The notes beneath the pieces were generated by a model. That model did no database searches. It worked only from the letters and a program-made list of their open reading frames with translations, and was not told the DNA's origin. Of a stretch of 60,732 bases of DNA, positions 36,080 to 46,056 are shown piece by piece. Each line of letters begins with the position of its first letter. Position 1 is the first letter of the stretch. Position numbers and translations under genes: made by a program. The stretch spans positions 1 through 60,732 of the forward strand of contig FJUW01000099.1 of assembly GCA_900074885.1 (NCBI GenBank). The letters run 5' to 3'. This DNA is from Rhynchosporium graminicola. Lineage: Eukaryota; Ascomycota; Leotiomycetes; Helotiales; Ploettnerulaceae.

Positions 36080-37319
36080 TGATATTGGGTTGACAAGGGG
36101 AGGTCGCAGTGGGAAAATAGATTGCAAGAGTAGGAAATCGCTTATGTCTTGAGGGAAAGGTGCTAAAGATATTTATTGTTTACATATCGAGTTAATCTTT
36201 AAGAAGAATCCCCCCCTAAAGTGACTGATCGAGCTATTGAATCTTAAGTACCTCAATATACCCTACCAACGCGATAGGCTGCTAGTGGCGATAACAGGCT
36301 TTGCAAGCCATCTCGAATAGGAGCTATCATCTGAAAAAGGGATTCATGAAGTGAATTGTCCCTCTGTCCAATGACAGCATAAGCAGTATTTCTCGGTGGC
36401 TGAAGGACAAAGAACTTTGGAAATTTACTCTATTTTATACTTGGAGCTTGAACATACTTATGCTACGAATTGTGCTTGCCAAACTTCAAAGCTTTGATAT
36501 TTGATTAGCAAAAAAACAGCTCAGGCGGACGGTCCCCAGCACCTGCCCCGTGACAAGTCCATGGAACATGAGACTAGAAGTATTGAACTCTGACAAAGCG
36601 AGTCAAGAACCTAGTAGAAATGAGATACCAATTGTCAGTCTGCTAAGCCATCAAATATTTAGGCAATATCCTGTGACATCTTCAGGAAACTTACAACGAG
36701 TTGCGACTACGAATCAAATCACTTTGTACCCTGCCTGCTCTTTTCCATCCGTGATTTTTTTACACAATCACCAATATGAGAAAGACAAGGGTGGCTGCTT
36801 GGTTATCGCAAACCGAGTCCAGTCACGGCTTCTAGCTGCATAGGCAGGTATTGACATGTAGGACATGTCCTTCCTTGTTTGACAGAAGGAGATATTGCAC
36901 CCTCTTGACGAGATCACCTAGAGACTGAGATGGAATATGGTAAGTGAGCTTAATTTCAGCAATCCCGTGTGGACTTCAAAGTGCAAACATCAAGGTTGAA
37001 CAACAGCTGTTATTTGGACTTGCTGTTAAACATGTGCTTTCCCTGTTGTTCACTATGGCGAAGCAACAGCAAAGCCTACCAGAAAGTAAGCAAAAGCAAA
37101 ACACACACAAACCCAAACATCTAACTCTCAAGCACCGATAATCATAAACCTGGATAAACATAAACCTTCAAAGTCAAACCAAAGGCAACACCTAAAGCAA
37201 AACCTAAACCACAGTCCAAACGATAGTAATCACGCTCAGCATCCGAACCCAAGCCTGAGCAGCCCAAGGCCTCATTTGAAGTCGAGTTTATTGGAGAAAT
37301 ACGTCCTGCACCACCGGAA
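36080..37319. other. Intergenic stretch without recognised gene
   Basis: Low-complexity CAAA/AAAC-rich wording at about 37080-37220; otherwise nothing beyond short frames. Confidence 0.4.
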
Positions 37320-37545
37320 TCTTGGATTCAAGCCGTGGACTACACTCGAAGAAGTAAGTACTCATGGTGGAGACTATGCGTAATGTTACATCCCGATGTA
37401 AAAGATCTGAGATGTGGCGCAAAATCCTATGGCTGAGAGAGCAATGACCCTGATTAACGAAGCATATGAAACTTTTTTCAGAAAGAAACCTGAGGTATGG
37501 TTGGGGAAGTATGATCCTCGATACGGGTATGGATAGAGCATTGCC
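37320..37545 (+). pseudogene. J-domain-like fragment (frameshifted)
   Basis: In one plus frame WWRLCVMLHPDVKDL carries the HPD tripeptide of J-domains (HPDV at 37389-37400). In the next frame, AERAMTLINEAYETFF (INEAYE at about 37453-37470) matches helix III of the DnaJ J-domain (..E.INEAYEVL). The spacing fits a J-domain with a one-base shift between the halves. In-frame stops lie on both sides. Probably a decayed co-chaperone fragment. Confidence 0.35.
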
Positions 37546-37589
37546 AGGAAGATGCTAGGCTGGGTCTCGAAGTCAAATTTGGATGTTGT

Positions 37590-38090
37590 TTAGGACGATG
37601 GGGAGGAATTGAAACGAAAGCAAGAGAAGTGTCGGGAGCGTGTGGGAAAAAAAGGCCGTGAATGAGGGAATATAATTCGAGGCTTGGTGAAGAAGATGTG
37701 GAAGGAGAGGGGGGGGATGGGAGAGGTAAATTTGGGTTGATGGTGTGTATTTGCTTGCTTGACAAGACATTGCCAACCATCGTGAGTGATTAAATGGGGT
37801 AGTGGGATACGTGATGGAGGAGAGGGAATGGAGGATTGAAAGAGGGATGAGCCGAGGAATGAGTATGAGGACAGAGTGGAAACCTTAGAATTTTGTGGGT
37901 TATGATATACGCAGCATGCTTTGAGAGTTTCGGTTGCTAAAGAAGTAAACAATGTGGTGAAGAAGGCAAAGGCAACATGTAACCCTAGAGCATATTGCGC
38001 ATATCCTGTCCCCGCATGATACAGAGTGCGCAGCGCTGTATCTCCACTCTGGGCGAGGGACAAGATGTTATTTATTTCACTAATGATCAT
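37590..38090 (-). CDS. Hypothetical small ORF (doubtful)
   Basis: A 166-codon minus-strand frame starting at ATG 38090, with one hydrophobic segment (LHVAFAFFTTLFTSLA) and a low-complexity Ser/Pro/Phe-rich tail that looks like antisense of purine-rich DNA. It lies 215 bp downstream of the methylcitrate synthase stop, on the same strand. No homology recognised; it may be 3' noncoding sequence. Confidence 0.15.
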   Translation of the reverse strand: MIISEINNILSLAQSGDTALRTLYHAGTGYAQYALGLHVAFAFFTTLFTSLATETLKACCVYHNPQNSKVSTLSSYSFLGSSLFQSSIPSPPSRIPLPHLITHDGWQCLVKQANTHHQPKFTSPIPPLSFHIFFTKPRIIFPHSRPFFPTRSRHFSCFRFNSSPSS

Positions 38091-38304
38091 CGCCCCTGTG
38101 TTCTCGGGGAGACCTGTAGTATGGGCCGTGAGAAAGTGGTTCCGGCTTTTTGACTTTTCAGGTGGCCACTTTTGATCTGGCGGCGAATTTTGGCATTTTC
38201 CTTGAGGATCTTTACTTGACTTTTCAAAGGAAGAGCGGCATGAGGTTTTTTTCTTCGTTAAAGTCTAAAATAGCACTTTCAAACCACAAATCTTTACAGG
38301 CTCC

Positions 38305-39878
38305 TTAAGCACTCTCAGCGATCTTCAGCAACCCCTCAAGATTAATACTCTTCGGTCTCTCAATAGGAAGACCTAACGCACGATCCCAAATCAACTGAGC
38401 CAGTGGCCCCAAGCCTCTGCTAACACCGAATGTAGCAGTGTAGTACAATGTCTCGTGGAAGCCATAGTGATGGAACAAAACTCCAGAACTCGAGTCCACA
38501 TTCGGGTAAGGGTTCTTGGTCTTTCCGTGCTCCTTGAGCACTTCGGGGGCGATCTCGGAGTTCTTCTTGACAAGTTGAAAGACGGGATCTTTAGCGATTT
38601 CGGGGCGGGAGGAGGCATAATCCATCAAGGCTTCAAATCGGGGGTCGGGTTTACGGAGGACGGCGTGTCCGTACCCAGGCACGACGCGGCCGGATTTGAG
38701 AGTGGACCAGAGGTAGTCGGAGACGTCTTTGTCGCTGAATTTCGTTCCGACATGCTCTTGCATTTGAAGGATCCATCGAAGGACTTCTTGAGCGGCAAGA
38801 CTGTAAGGTGTTAGTAATGTTTAAGGTATTGGTACATGGTTCTTACCCGTGAAGCGGTCCAGCGAGACCTTGAAGACCAGCACTGTAACTCAGGAATGGA
38901 TCGCTCAGTGCGCTGCCAACCAAATGAGTGGCATGAGCAGAGACATTTCCCCCTTCGTGATCACCATGGAGAGCCAAATAAAGCCTCAGAAGATCCTGGA
39001 AGTTCTCATTCTCCTTTCCCCCTTTCCCAAGCATAGCAGCAAAGTTATAAGACCAATCCTGCTCCAAGTCAACCTTTGCCGGTAGTGCTCCACCGCCTTG
39101 GTAAGAGTTTTGGTAGATTTTGGCGGCAATTGTTGGAAGCTTAGCGAGTAGAGAAATACTGTCATCGAAAGTTGGCTCCCAGTAATCGGCCTTGTTGATA
39201 CCTGCCTCATAAGCCTTGGCGAACTGGGAAGTGTGAGATAGGGCTGAGACCGAAATGGCAAATTGTGTCATGGGGTGAAGATCCTTAGGGAAGTTGTCGA
39301 GCATCTTGTTGACGAAGTCGGGAAGTTCTGACTTCTCGGCCAATTCGCGTGAAAATCCTCGGACTTGGTTGGTGGATGGAACTTGCCCAGTCAACAGCAG
39401 CCAGAACATAGCTTCTGGCAACATTTCTGTGCCAGTGGTACCCTTTGGAAGCTCTTTTTGACAGTCCTTGATCGTACGGCCGTGAAATCTGATGCCTTCA
39501 TTTGCATCAAGTACTGATCCTTCCCAGACCATAGCCTTCAATCCTCTGTCACCAAGTCAGACATGGATTCAAGACATATATATTGCTCGCCTTTACCTCA
39601 TGCCTCCAATTGTGTTTTCGACTTTGACATCTCCAATGACCTTGCCTCCCAATGCCTTGACTTTCTTCAATAGCTCCCTCTTGGCTGGGAGGACCTCCTT
39701 GAAGGTTGTCTTCAAATCCGGCTCAGAGGATGTGGCATAGCTTCGGTTGGCAGGAACGATTGCAGGTCGGACAGCGATGGGCTAGAGCACAGTTAGCACC
39801 CGAATGGCAAAAGTTCACGAAGATGCTTACTCTGAATGCCCTCAATGCCGACGAGCCAGCTCTGGTATTCACAGCCAT
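38305..39878 (-). CDS. mcsA: 2-Methylcitrate synthase, mitochondrial
   Basis: Condenses propionyl-CoA with oxaloacetate to 2-methylcitrate, the entry step of the methylcitrate cycle in the mitochondrial matrix. Four exons: 39878-39831, 39781-39597, 39545-38847 and 38800-38305, with introns of 49, 51 and 46 nt, giving 475 residues. The N-terminus [16 protein letters not shown] plus a basic stretch to NRSYA is a mitochondrial presequence. The wording [32 protein letters not shown] and [12 protein letters not shown] matches fungal methylcitrate synthase rather than housekeeping citrate synthase. Citrate-synthase-fold catalytic residues are present: His in [13 protein letters not shown], His in [15 protein letters not shown] and Asp in PNVDSSSGV. 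It has no peroxisomal C-terminus (ends ESA). Divergent from 2-methylisocitrate lyase across a 469-bp promoter. Confidence 0.93.
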
Positions 39879-40347
39879 GATGGAGCACGGATGAGCGCGG
39901 GGTATTGTACTGTGGGTGTGGGGTAGCTCCGAAGCTCTATTATAGCAATTGAGATTCAAACTTTATTTGAATTTCTTTACAACGGTGAACTTGCGTTGAA
40001 TATGACCTGCGGTGATATTGTTCAATAGTTGGATGACTTCATAAAAGAATGCAAACAGCTCTAGAGCTCCGAGTCGGTCAAGCAGGTACTAACCCAAGCC
40101 CGTCCGCTAGAGTTACCGAGGTCATCGATCCCCCGCCTCTAGCCGTCCAGCCGTCTGGACCTCCCCTACCTGTGGAGCGTAATCGGCCAGGACAGCTCAA
40201 CTCGCTCAACTGCATTCGATCGCTATTGATTGAATTGCTATGAAGCCATTACTTTGCCCCATTTCATTTTTTGTTCAACAAAGATAGATAGAAGTATATC
40301 TCCGCGCTACTTCTCATAACCCCTTTGCTTCCTGACAATTCTTCACA
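39879..40347. promoter_or_regulatory. Shared divergent promoter of methylcitrate synthase and methylisocitrate lyase
   Basis: 469 bp between the two start codons. It contains a 16-bp inverted repeat GTCCAG-CCGT-CTGGAC (40145-40160) inside a GC-rich patch (about 40060-40200), suited to a dimeric regulator, and a GTGGAG (40172-40177) that fits the loose CreA consensus SYGGRG. Co-regulation is inferred from the layout; no binding protein can be named from the sequence. Confidence 0.6.
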
Positions 40348-42189
40348 ATGCTGCGCAGAGTAGCTTCAACAATCCCTCGGCGAGTGGTAGCTGCGAGAGC
40401 TTCGAATATTTACATACGAAACCTCTCGATATCTGCCAAAAGAATGTCTGCATTAAAACCTCTCGAGAATAGCATATCTGCCGCCCTTCCTTCCGACTCC
40501 TTTCAGCTCCTGCCTGAATCCCAGAAAGCTGGCGCGGCCGAAGATGCTCTGTATGAACAACAATTAAAGGACGTGGAAGCTTGGTGGGCAAGTCCAAGAT
40601 ATGAGGGAATCAAGAGGCCATATTCTGCCGAAGCTGTGGTTTCGAAACGTGGGAGCCAGTTACAATCATATCCAAGTTCGGTCATGGCGAGGAAACTGTT
40701 CAATTTGATTAGAGAAAGGGAAGCAAAGGGAGAGCCAATACATACAAGTATGTGCAGCCAGAAAACAAATCAATAGAATCTTTGCTGATATTCTGCAGTG
40801 GGCGCCATTGATCCTGTACAAATGACACAACAAGCGCCGAATCAAGAAGTCCTATACATTTCCGGATGGGCATGCTCTTCAGTTCTTACAACCACAAACG
40901 AAGTCTCCCCAGATTTTGGCGACTATCCCTATAATACTGTTCCAAACCAAGTTCAGAGGCTTGCCAAAGCTCAATCAATGCACGATCGGAAGCATTGGGA
41001 TGCGAGGAGGAAGCTGAGCCCCGAAGAGAGAGCAAAAACACCATATGTAGATTATCTACGACCAATTATTGCAGATGGAGATACTGGCCATGGTGGACTT
41101 TCAGCAGTGTTGAAGCTCGCCAAGCTCTTCGCTGAGAACGGCGCTGCTGCAGTACATTTCGAAGACCAGATGCATGGTGGGAAGAAGTGCGGACATCTTG
41201 CTGGCAAGGTCTTGGTACCGGTTGGGGAGCATATAAATCGACTTGTGGCCGCTCGCTTCCAGTGGGACGTGATGGGATCAGAGAATCTAGTCATTGCTAG
41301 AACTGATTCGGAAAGTGGCAAGCTACTCAGCAGTGCCATTGATGTTAGAGACCATGAATTTATCCTCGGAGTCGCGGAGGAAGGCATCGAACCTCTTGCG
41401 GAGACTCTCCAGGGAATGGAATTGAAGGGAGCATCAGGTGCTGAAATCGACACATTTGAGGCCAACTGGGTAAAGAACACCAAGTTACTGTCTTGCGACG
41501 AGGCTGTTGTAAAGCAGTTAGAAGCAAACGGAGTTTCGAAGGAAGACATCAACACATACCTCAAGACGACTGCAAATAATCGAGACACGTCAATCAGTAA
41601 GCGATTGCAACTCGCCTCGAAATTTACCGATAAGCCCGTATATTTCAATATCGACATCCCCAGAACAAGAGAAGGATTTTATCACTACCGCGCCGGCATG
41701 ACAGCAGCCACAAAGCGTGCTATCGAATATGCACCATACGCCGACCTCCTCTGGGTCGAGACCGGCGATCCAAGCGTTAAGAATGCCGCTCAGTTCTCTG
41801 GCGAAATCCGAGCCAAACATCCCGGCAAGGGATTAGTATATAACCTCTCTCCATCATTCAACTGGATGGGCCACGGTTTCTCAGACGAGACTCTTAAGTC
41901 CTTCATCTGGGATATCGCTAAGCATGGCTTCGTTCTCCAGCTCATCTCCCTCGCTGGTTTGCATAGTACAGCTACGATATCGAATGAGTTGAGTAAATCG
42001 TTCAAGGACGATGGAATGCTTGCCTATGTCAATTTGGTGCAGAAGAGGGAAAAGGAGCTGGGAGTTGATGTTCTTACACATCAGAAATGGAGTGGTGCGT
42101 CATATATTGATGGTATTTTGGGCGCTATTCAGAGTGGAAGCAGTAGCAGTAAGAGTATGGGAGACGGAAATACTGAGGGGCAGTTTTAG
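40348..42189 (+). CDS. mclA: 2-Methylisocitrate lyase, mitochondrial
   Basis: Splits 2-methylisocitrate into pyruvate and succinate, the last step of the methylcitrate cycle. Two exons, 40348-40747 and 40799-42189, with a 51-nt intron (GTATGT...CTGCAG, branch CTGAT), give 596 residues. The N-terminal [19 protein letters not shown] is a clear mitochondrial presequence, which glyoxylate-cycle isocitrate lyase lacks. The catalytic signature KKCGH is at residues 262-266, followed by [14 protein letters not shown]. Further family motifs are [34 protein letters not shown] and NLSPSFNW. The C-terminus is Ser-rich with no peroxisomal signal. The presequence and the divergent methylcitrate synthase neighbour favour methylisocitrate lyase over isocitrate lyase. 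The gene symbol follows Aspergillus usage. Confidence 0.9.
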
Positions 42190-42959
42190 ATGTGGCTATG
42201 CACATGCGGCGATGATGAGGTTCTGAGTATACCAGTCGCGAAGCATGTTTTGGCCTGCCTTCCTGCTCCTTTCTGTTATCTGTGTCGTGCTTTTCGTCGC
42301 TTTGTTTCCCCCGCGCTGTTTCCTGCGCTGCTTCTCTCTATTTTCAATCCGTCCCACCATGGCCGGCCTACTGGGGCTGCTACTATTGTAACACTGCCGT
42401 GACTATCATATTGGCTTCACAATCGATCCCATCGTTTGCTCATTTGCAACAGAGAAGGGCAGGAGCTGTGTCAAATTTATCACTTCGTCTCGTGAGGCAG
42501 ATTTCCCTCACTACACGATTGCAGGTGCCAATGGATTTCTCACGTGTTCAACCTTTCCAAATCACTTCGCATCGATATGTCAATTTATGGCGTGTCCGAA
42601 AAAGGATCTATGATGAACCCAATATTTTCTATTCTGTCCGTCATTCAAACTATCGCAGTATCGCTATACCAATGAGTCAAATACCACAGAACCTCTAAGA
42701 CATTGACTGACTCGGGTGGTGCATATGCATCTGGTGCCAATTGCAGAACCACGTGTTCCCCACCGCAAGTCTCAACATTTCCCCAAGCATCAACCCCTCA
42801 TCGCTCTGTCGGATAGCCTTTACCCCAGGTCCAGTTACCCCACAATACTCTTCATAAGCACAATCCCACTCTTATTAACATATATACTGTTGACTACCAC
42901 ACTACCTCATGACAATCAGCTCATACCCAACTTGTCTCATTGAACTAATCATCCTATTA
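42190..42959. other. Intergenic region between methylisocitrate lyase and the acetyltransferase
   Basis: 3' untranslated sequence and promoter. Frames here (for example 42282-42698) carry no recognisable motif. Pyrimidine- and CAT-rich wording at about 42740-42910 suggests the leader of the next gene. Confidence 0.5.
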
Positions 42960-43944
42960 ATGGGCAACTCGAACCCAATATCGATTTCAGTCTGTCCAGC
43001 AACACCACTCGAGCTCCCTATTCTCTCACGTCTCGATATCGCGGCCAATTCAAGCCATCCACTCATCTCTCAATCCTTCCAATATCCGTTCCAAGCTCTG
43101 AAACTCTGGCTTGCACATCTCCAATTCTGTTATGAGCGGCCGAAGGAGTATATGATTCTGGTTGCGAAATTAAGTTCTGGGAAGAGCAAAAGAGAGCAGG
43201 ATTTGAAGGTTGAGATTGAGGTTGAGGTTGCGGAGGGGGAGAAGTTAGAGTTGGAGAGAAGCGCGAGTATTGATTCGGGTGTTGATGTCTCGCTCGGGTC
43301 GCTTATGTCTAAGTGTGGTGATGAGGAGGACACGGATGAGCAGAAGGATGATGGGGAAGGAGAGATCGTCGGGTTTATGATGTGGAGAGTTTGCAAAAGC
43401 CAGGAAGAGAGGGAGGAAAGTGTGGGGAGAGATGACGAATGGGATTGGATATCCCAGTTACCAAAAGGAACAGATCTGAAGCAATGGAAACGGTATGTGG
43501 AAGTTATGAGTTCGGAGAGTGGAATTGGGGATGGGGATGTTGGTGAGTTCTACATCTCCGTTGGTCTCTCCGAGACCCGTGTTCTGAACATTCATATCGC
43601 CTAGGCCTTTCATATCTTGCAGCCTTGATATGTTGGTGTAAGAGCTTTCACTAATCATCCTAACAGAGATCCTCAAACTCGTCGTCCTACCACGCTACCA
43701 AGGTCGAGGTATTGGGACTCGACTCCTCCAGTTTTTCTTCAGCAATCTCTCATCCCCATTCTCATCCGCCCTCGACAAACCCACGCTTTCTCATCCCACA
43801 AAAATCCGTGTCCGAGCTTCTCGTAGTGCAAAGACCCTTTATGAGAAATTCGGATGGACAGTTGCGAAAGAATATACTCTCGACCTGAGGGCTGGAGGAA
43901 GAGGGAGGGCGTATGTTGATTTTGAGATGCTGAGGGTCGTCTGA
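42960..43944 (+). CDS. GNAT-family N-acetyltransferase
   Basis: Two exons, 42960-43542 and 43667-43944, with a 124-nt intron (GTGAGT...TAACAG), give 286 residues; an in-frame ATG at 42909 would add 17. The N-terminal half (ISVCPATPLELPILSRLDIA) is the usual GNAT beta1-alpha1 start. A long acidic insert (about residues 70-150, Glu/Asp-rich) precedes GEIVGFMMWRV. The acetyl-CoA-binding motif A, LVVLPRYQGRGIGTRLLQFF, begins right after the intron, and a RASRSAKTLYEKFGW segment gives the C-terminal strand. The Q/RxxGxG/A signature is complete, so the enzyme is probably active. The substrate is unknown; such proteins acetylate amines of small molecules or peptides. Confidence 0.82.
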
Positions 43945-46056
43945 AAGGCTGAGTGGCGTGTTTCCTGGGAACCGGTTTTCTTTATGTTTGGAGTTACCGA
44001 ATTTACGGTATCCGTGCGATTGAATTTGAAGTTCAGGTAACCATCGTGTGAGATTGACTCACCTGCGACGACGTCACGGGCTCCGTCAATCCACCGAACC
44101 TTGTATTAGCTATGTTCGCGATAATGCCCAATTCGATATAATCAGTATCCTAGAGGTCCAGACGGACAGCGACTTCCCTCAGTCCTACACCTTCGACAGT
44201 AATAGAGGTTCTGACATACACATCGAAGCAGGGGTTTCTCTGTATCATTTCTGGGCAATCGGGAAGCTTAGCAAAGTCTTCACGTGTTAGGTGTATTTTC
44301 ATAGGGTATTCCCAACGTCTTTCAGATAGCCGAGGGACGACTTCAACTTGCTTCGGGCTTGAGGCATGTTGCTTGTATGTAGTGCTGGGGGTCGATGGGA
44401 GGATTGCCAAGTTCGGATGCTGCCAGTAGTCTTGTTGTTCGTGGTACACTTGGGAGCTTGCTTGGCTTGACTGTGATGAGGGATTTGCTTTTCGAAAGTC
44501 GATTATTTTGGTTATTGATGTTGTGAATTGAAGAGTGTTAGTTGATGTTGTAAGTTCAAGAATGTGTATTGATGATAATGATGGTCGCGGAGGATCATAG
44601 GAGGAGAGGCCCTTTAAGTACGAACGTAGTAAACCCCACCTGTCATGTAAGGCAATAACGAAAGATTAGACTGCAAAAATCTACTGGTAAATGGTGTACG
44701 ATCGAACATTATATGAAGTATCTGAAATGGGTAGTACAATGTGGTTGTTTACCTCGCTTAATATAGTCACTACGGAAGTCCGTGATAAAGCATGGGAATA
44801 ATTTGATGTCTTTAGATCCAACAGCTAAATGTCTCCTGACTAAATCGCCGGCATTTTCTGCTGGTTTAAAGGTCTACCACCCCGAAAGTCCTGGCATTAC
44901 ATGTTGTTGAATTCAAAACCACGATGTGCTGAAGAAGTTAGTGACGTTGAAATGTTTCCAAAAACAATGTTTTGGAATGCCTTGGCGCAACAGAAATCTG
45001 ACTTACATCTTTTTTGATAAAGGAATTAATTTGCTCATCATAGATAGGGAGCGTGAAAGGGCTTCCTTTCTAATACCGTAATTAACGGTAGTCAGCCAGC
45101 TGTGGCGCTGGCGAAACCACCACCATCATCGCAGGAATTCCCGAATGGTATTGTACTATCCTCCCAAAGCTAGCCGCTGGTCGTATTTCACTGAAGCAAG
45201 CCCGTCAATAATGCTAGGTCAATATCAAGAGTCAAGCCTTAAGTCATGGATCTCAGTGGTTGCTATTCAGAGTCTTGAGATGCTTTCGTGATGTCGATCT
45301 TATACTCTTTGACTGTGATGGCCATATGGTCAGATTTAAGAGAAAAGTAATGATGACCTCAGTCAGGCGAGGACTGGGTGGTTTTACTTCTATATCGTAT
45401 GTCGAGATATTAGGTGGTGTATAAGCTGTGAGTGTTGATTCATAATAATGTCACATCACCTCATTATCAACTGTGGAGAGAGCCTAGTATATCGCAAAAT
45501 GCTATCACATATCAACGATAACGCGGATGAATTCTGTATCAGAGTTAAACCTGTGATAGAAAGGCACTCTAGCGGCAGTATCGCGGATAACTTAGCATGT
45601 CAAGTTCCGGATGGAAAGGGTTTTATATGGGTCTAGCTTCTGAGTCCTTGATATTCCTGGACAGTACGTGACGTATCACGTGGAAGTCCTTACCCTTTTG
45701 ATGGTTCTATCGAAGTAGTAAATCCAGATGTTGACTTTGCTACAGTACGAGATTCCCAAGTCCCTTCGCGCAGGATGATTTTTGCCGCGACTGGAACAGA
45801 CTTACCATTCAGACCATCCTCGTGAACATGCAGTAAGATAGTGGAACAAAGATGGTTTTAATCAAAAGGATCAGTATTAGCAAGACAGAAAGCTACGTCT
45901 AAAAGTGTTCTTCTCTCTGCATTCGACCATATGTAAGTCTCTGCACAAACTACATACCACACAGCAGTGACCGCACAAATCCAACTCGCTCATGAACAAA
46001 CGAAAATCGAATAGTCTCATACTACAGAAGAAAAACATATATGAATACCAACCAAA
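43945..46056. other. Intergenic region, 2.1 kb
   Basis: Apart from the doubtful small frame at 44150-44302 (separate entry), no gene is seen. The minus strand at about 44500-44600 has repeated ACAACATCAA wording typical of a fungal leader, which hints at a transcript reading leftward. Confidence 0.45.
44150..44302 (-). CDS. Hypothetical small protein or terminal exon (doubtful)
   Basis: From the first ATG in frame (44302) it reads MKIHLTREDFAKLPDCPEMI and runs 50 codons to a stop. The same frame is open upstream to beyond 44500 without an ATG, and a CA-rich leader-like stretch precedes it. It may be the last exon of a gene with an unfound start. No family recognised. Confidence 0.25.
   Translation of the reverse strand: MKIHLTREDFAKLPDCPEMIQRNPCFDVYVRTSITVEGVGLREVAVRLDL

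Noticed and set aside
38305..39878. Housekeeping mitochondrial citrate synthase as the identity
   Set aside because: [25 protein letters not shown] and the SINLEGLL terminus match the methylcitrate synthase subfamily instead.
41052..41657. 201-codon minus-strand frame
   Set aside because: Shadow of the methylisocitrate lyase coding strand.
40348..42189. Glyoxylate-cycle isocitrate lyase as the identity
   Set aside because: The mitochondrial presequence, the absence of a peroxisomal signal, [18 protein letters not shown] wording and the methylcitrate synthase neighbour favour methylisocitrate lyase.
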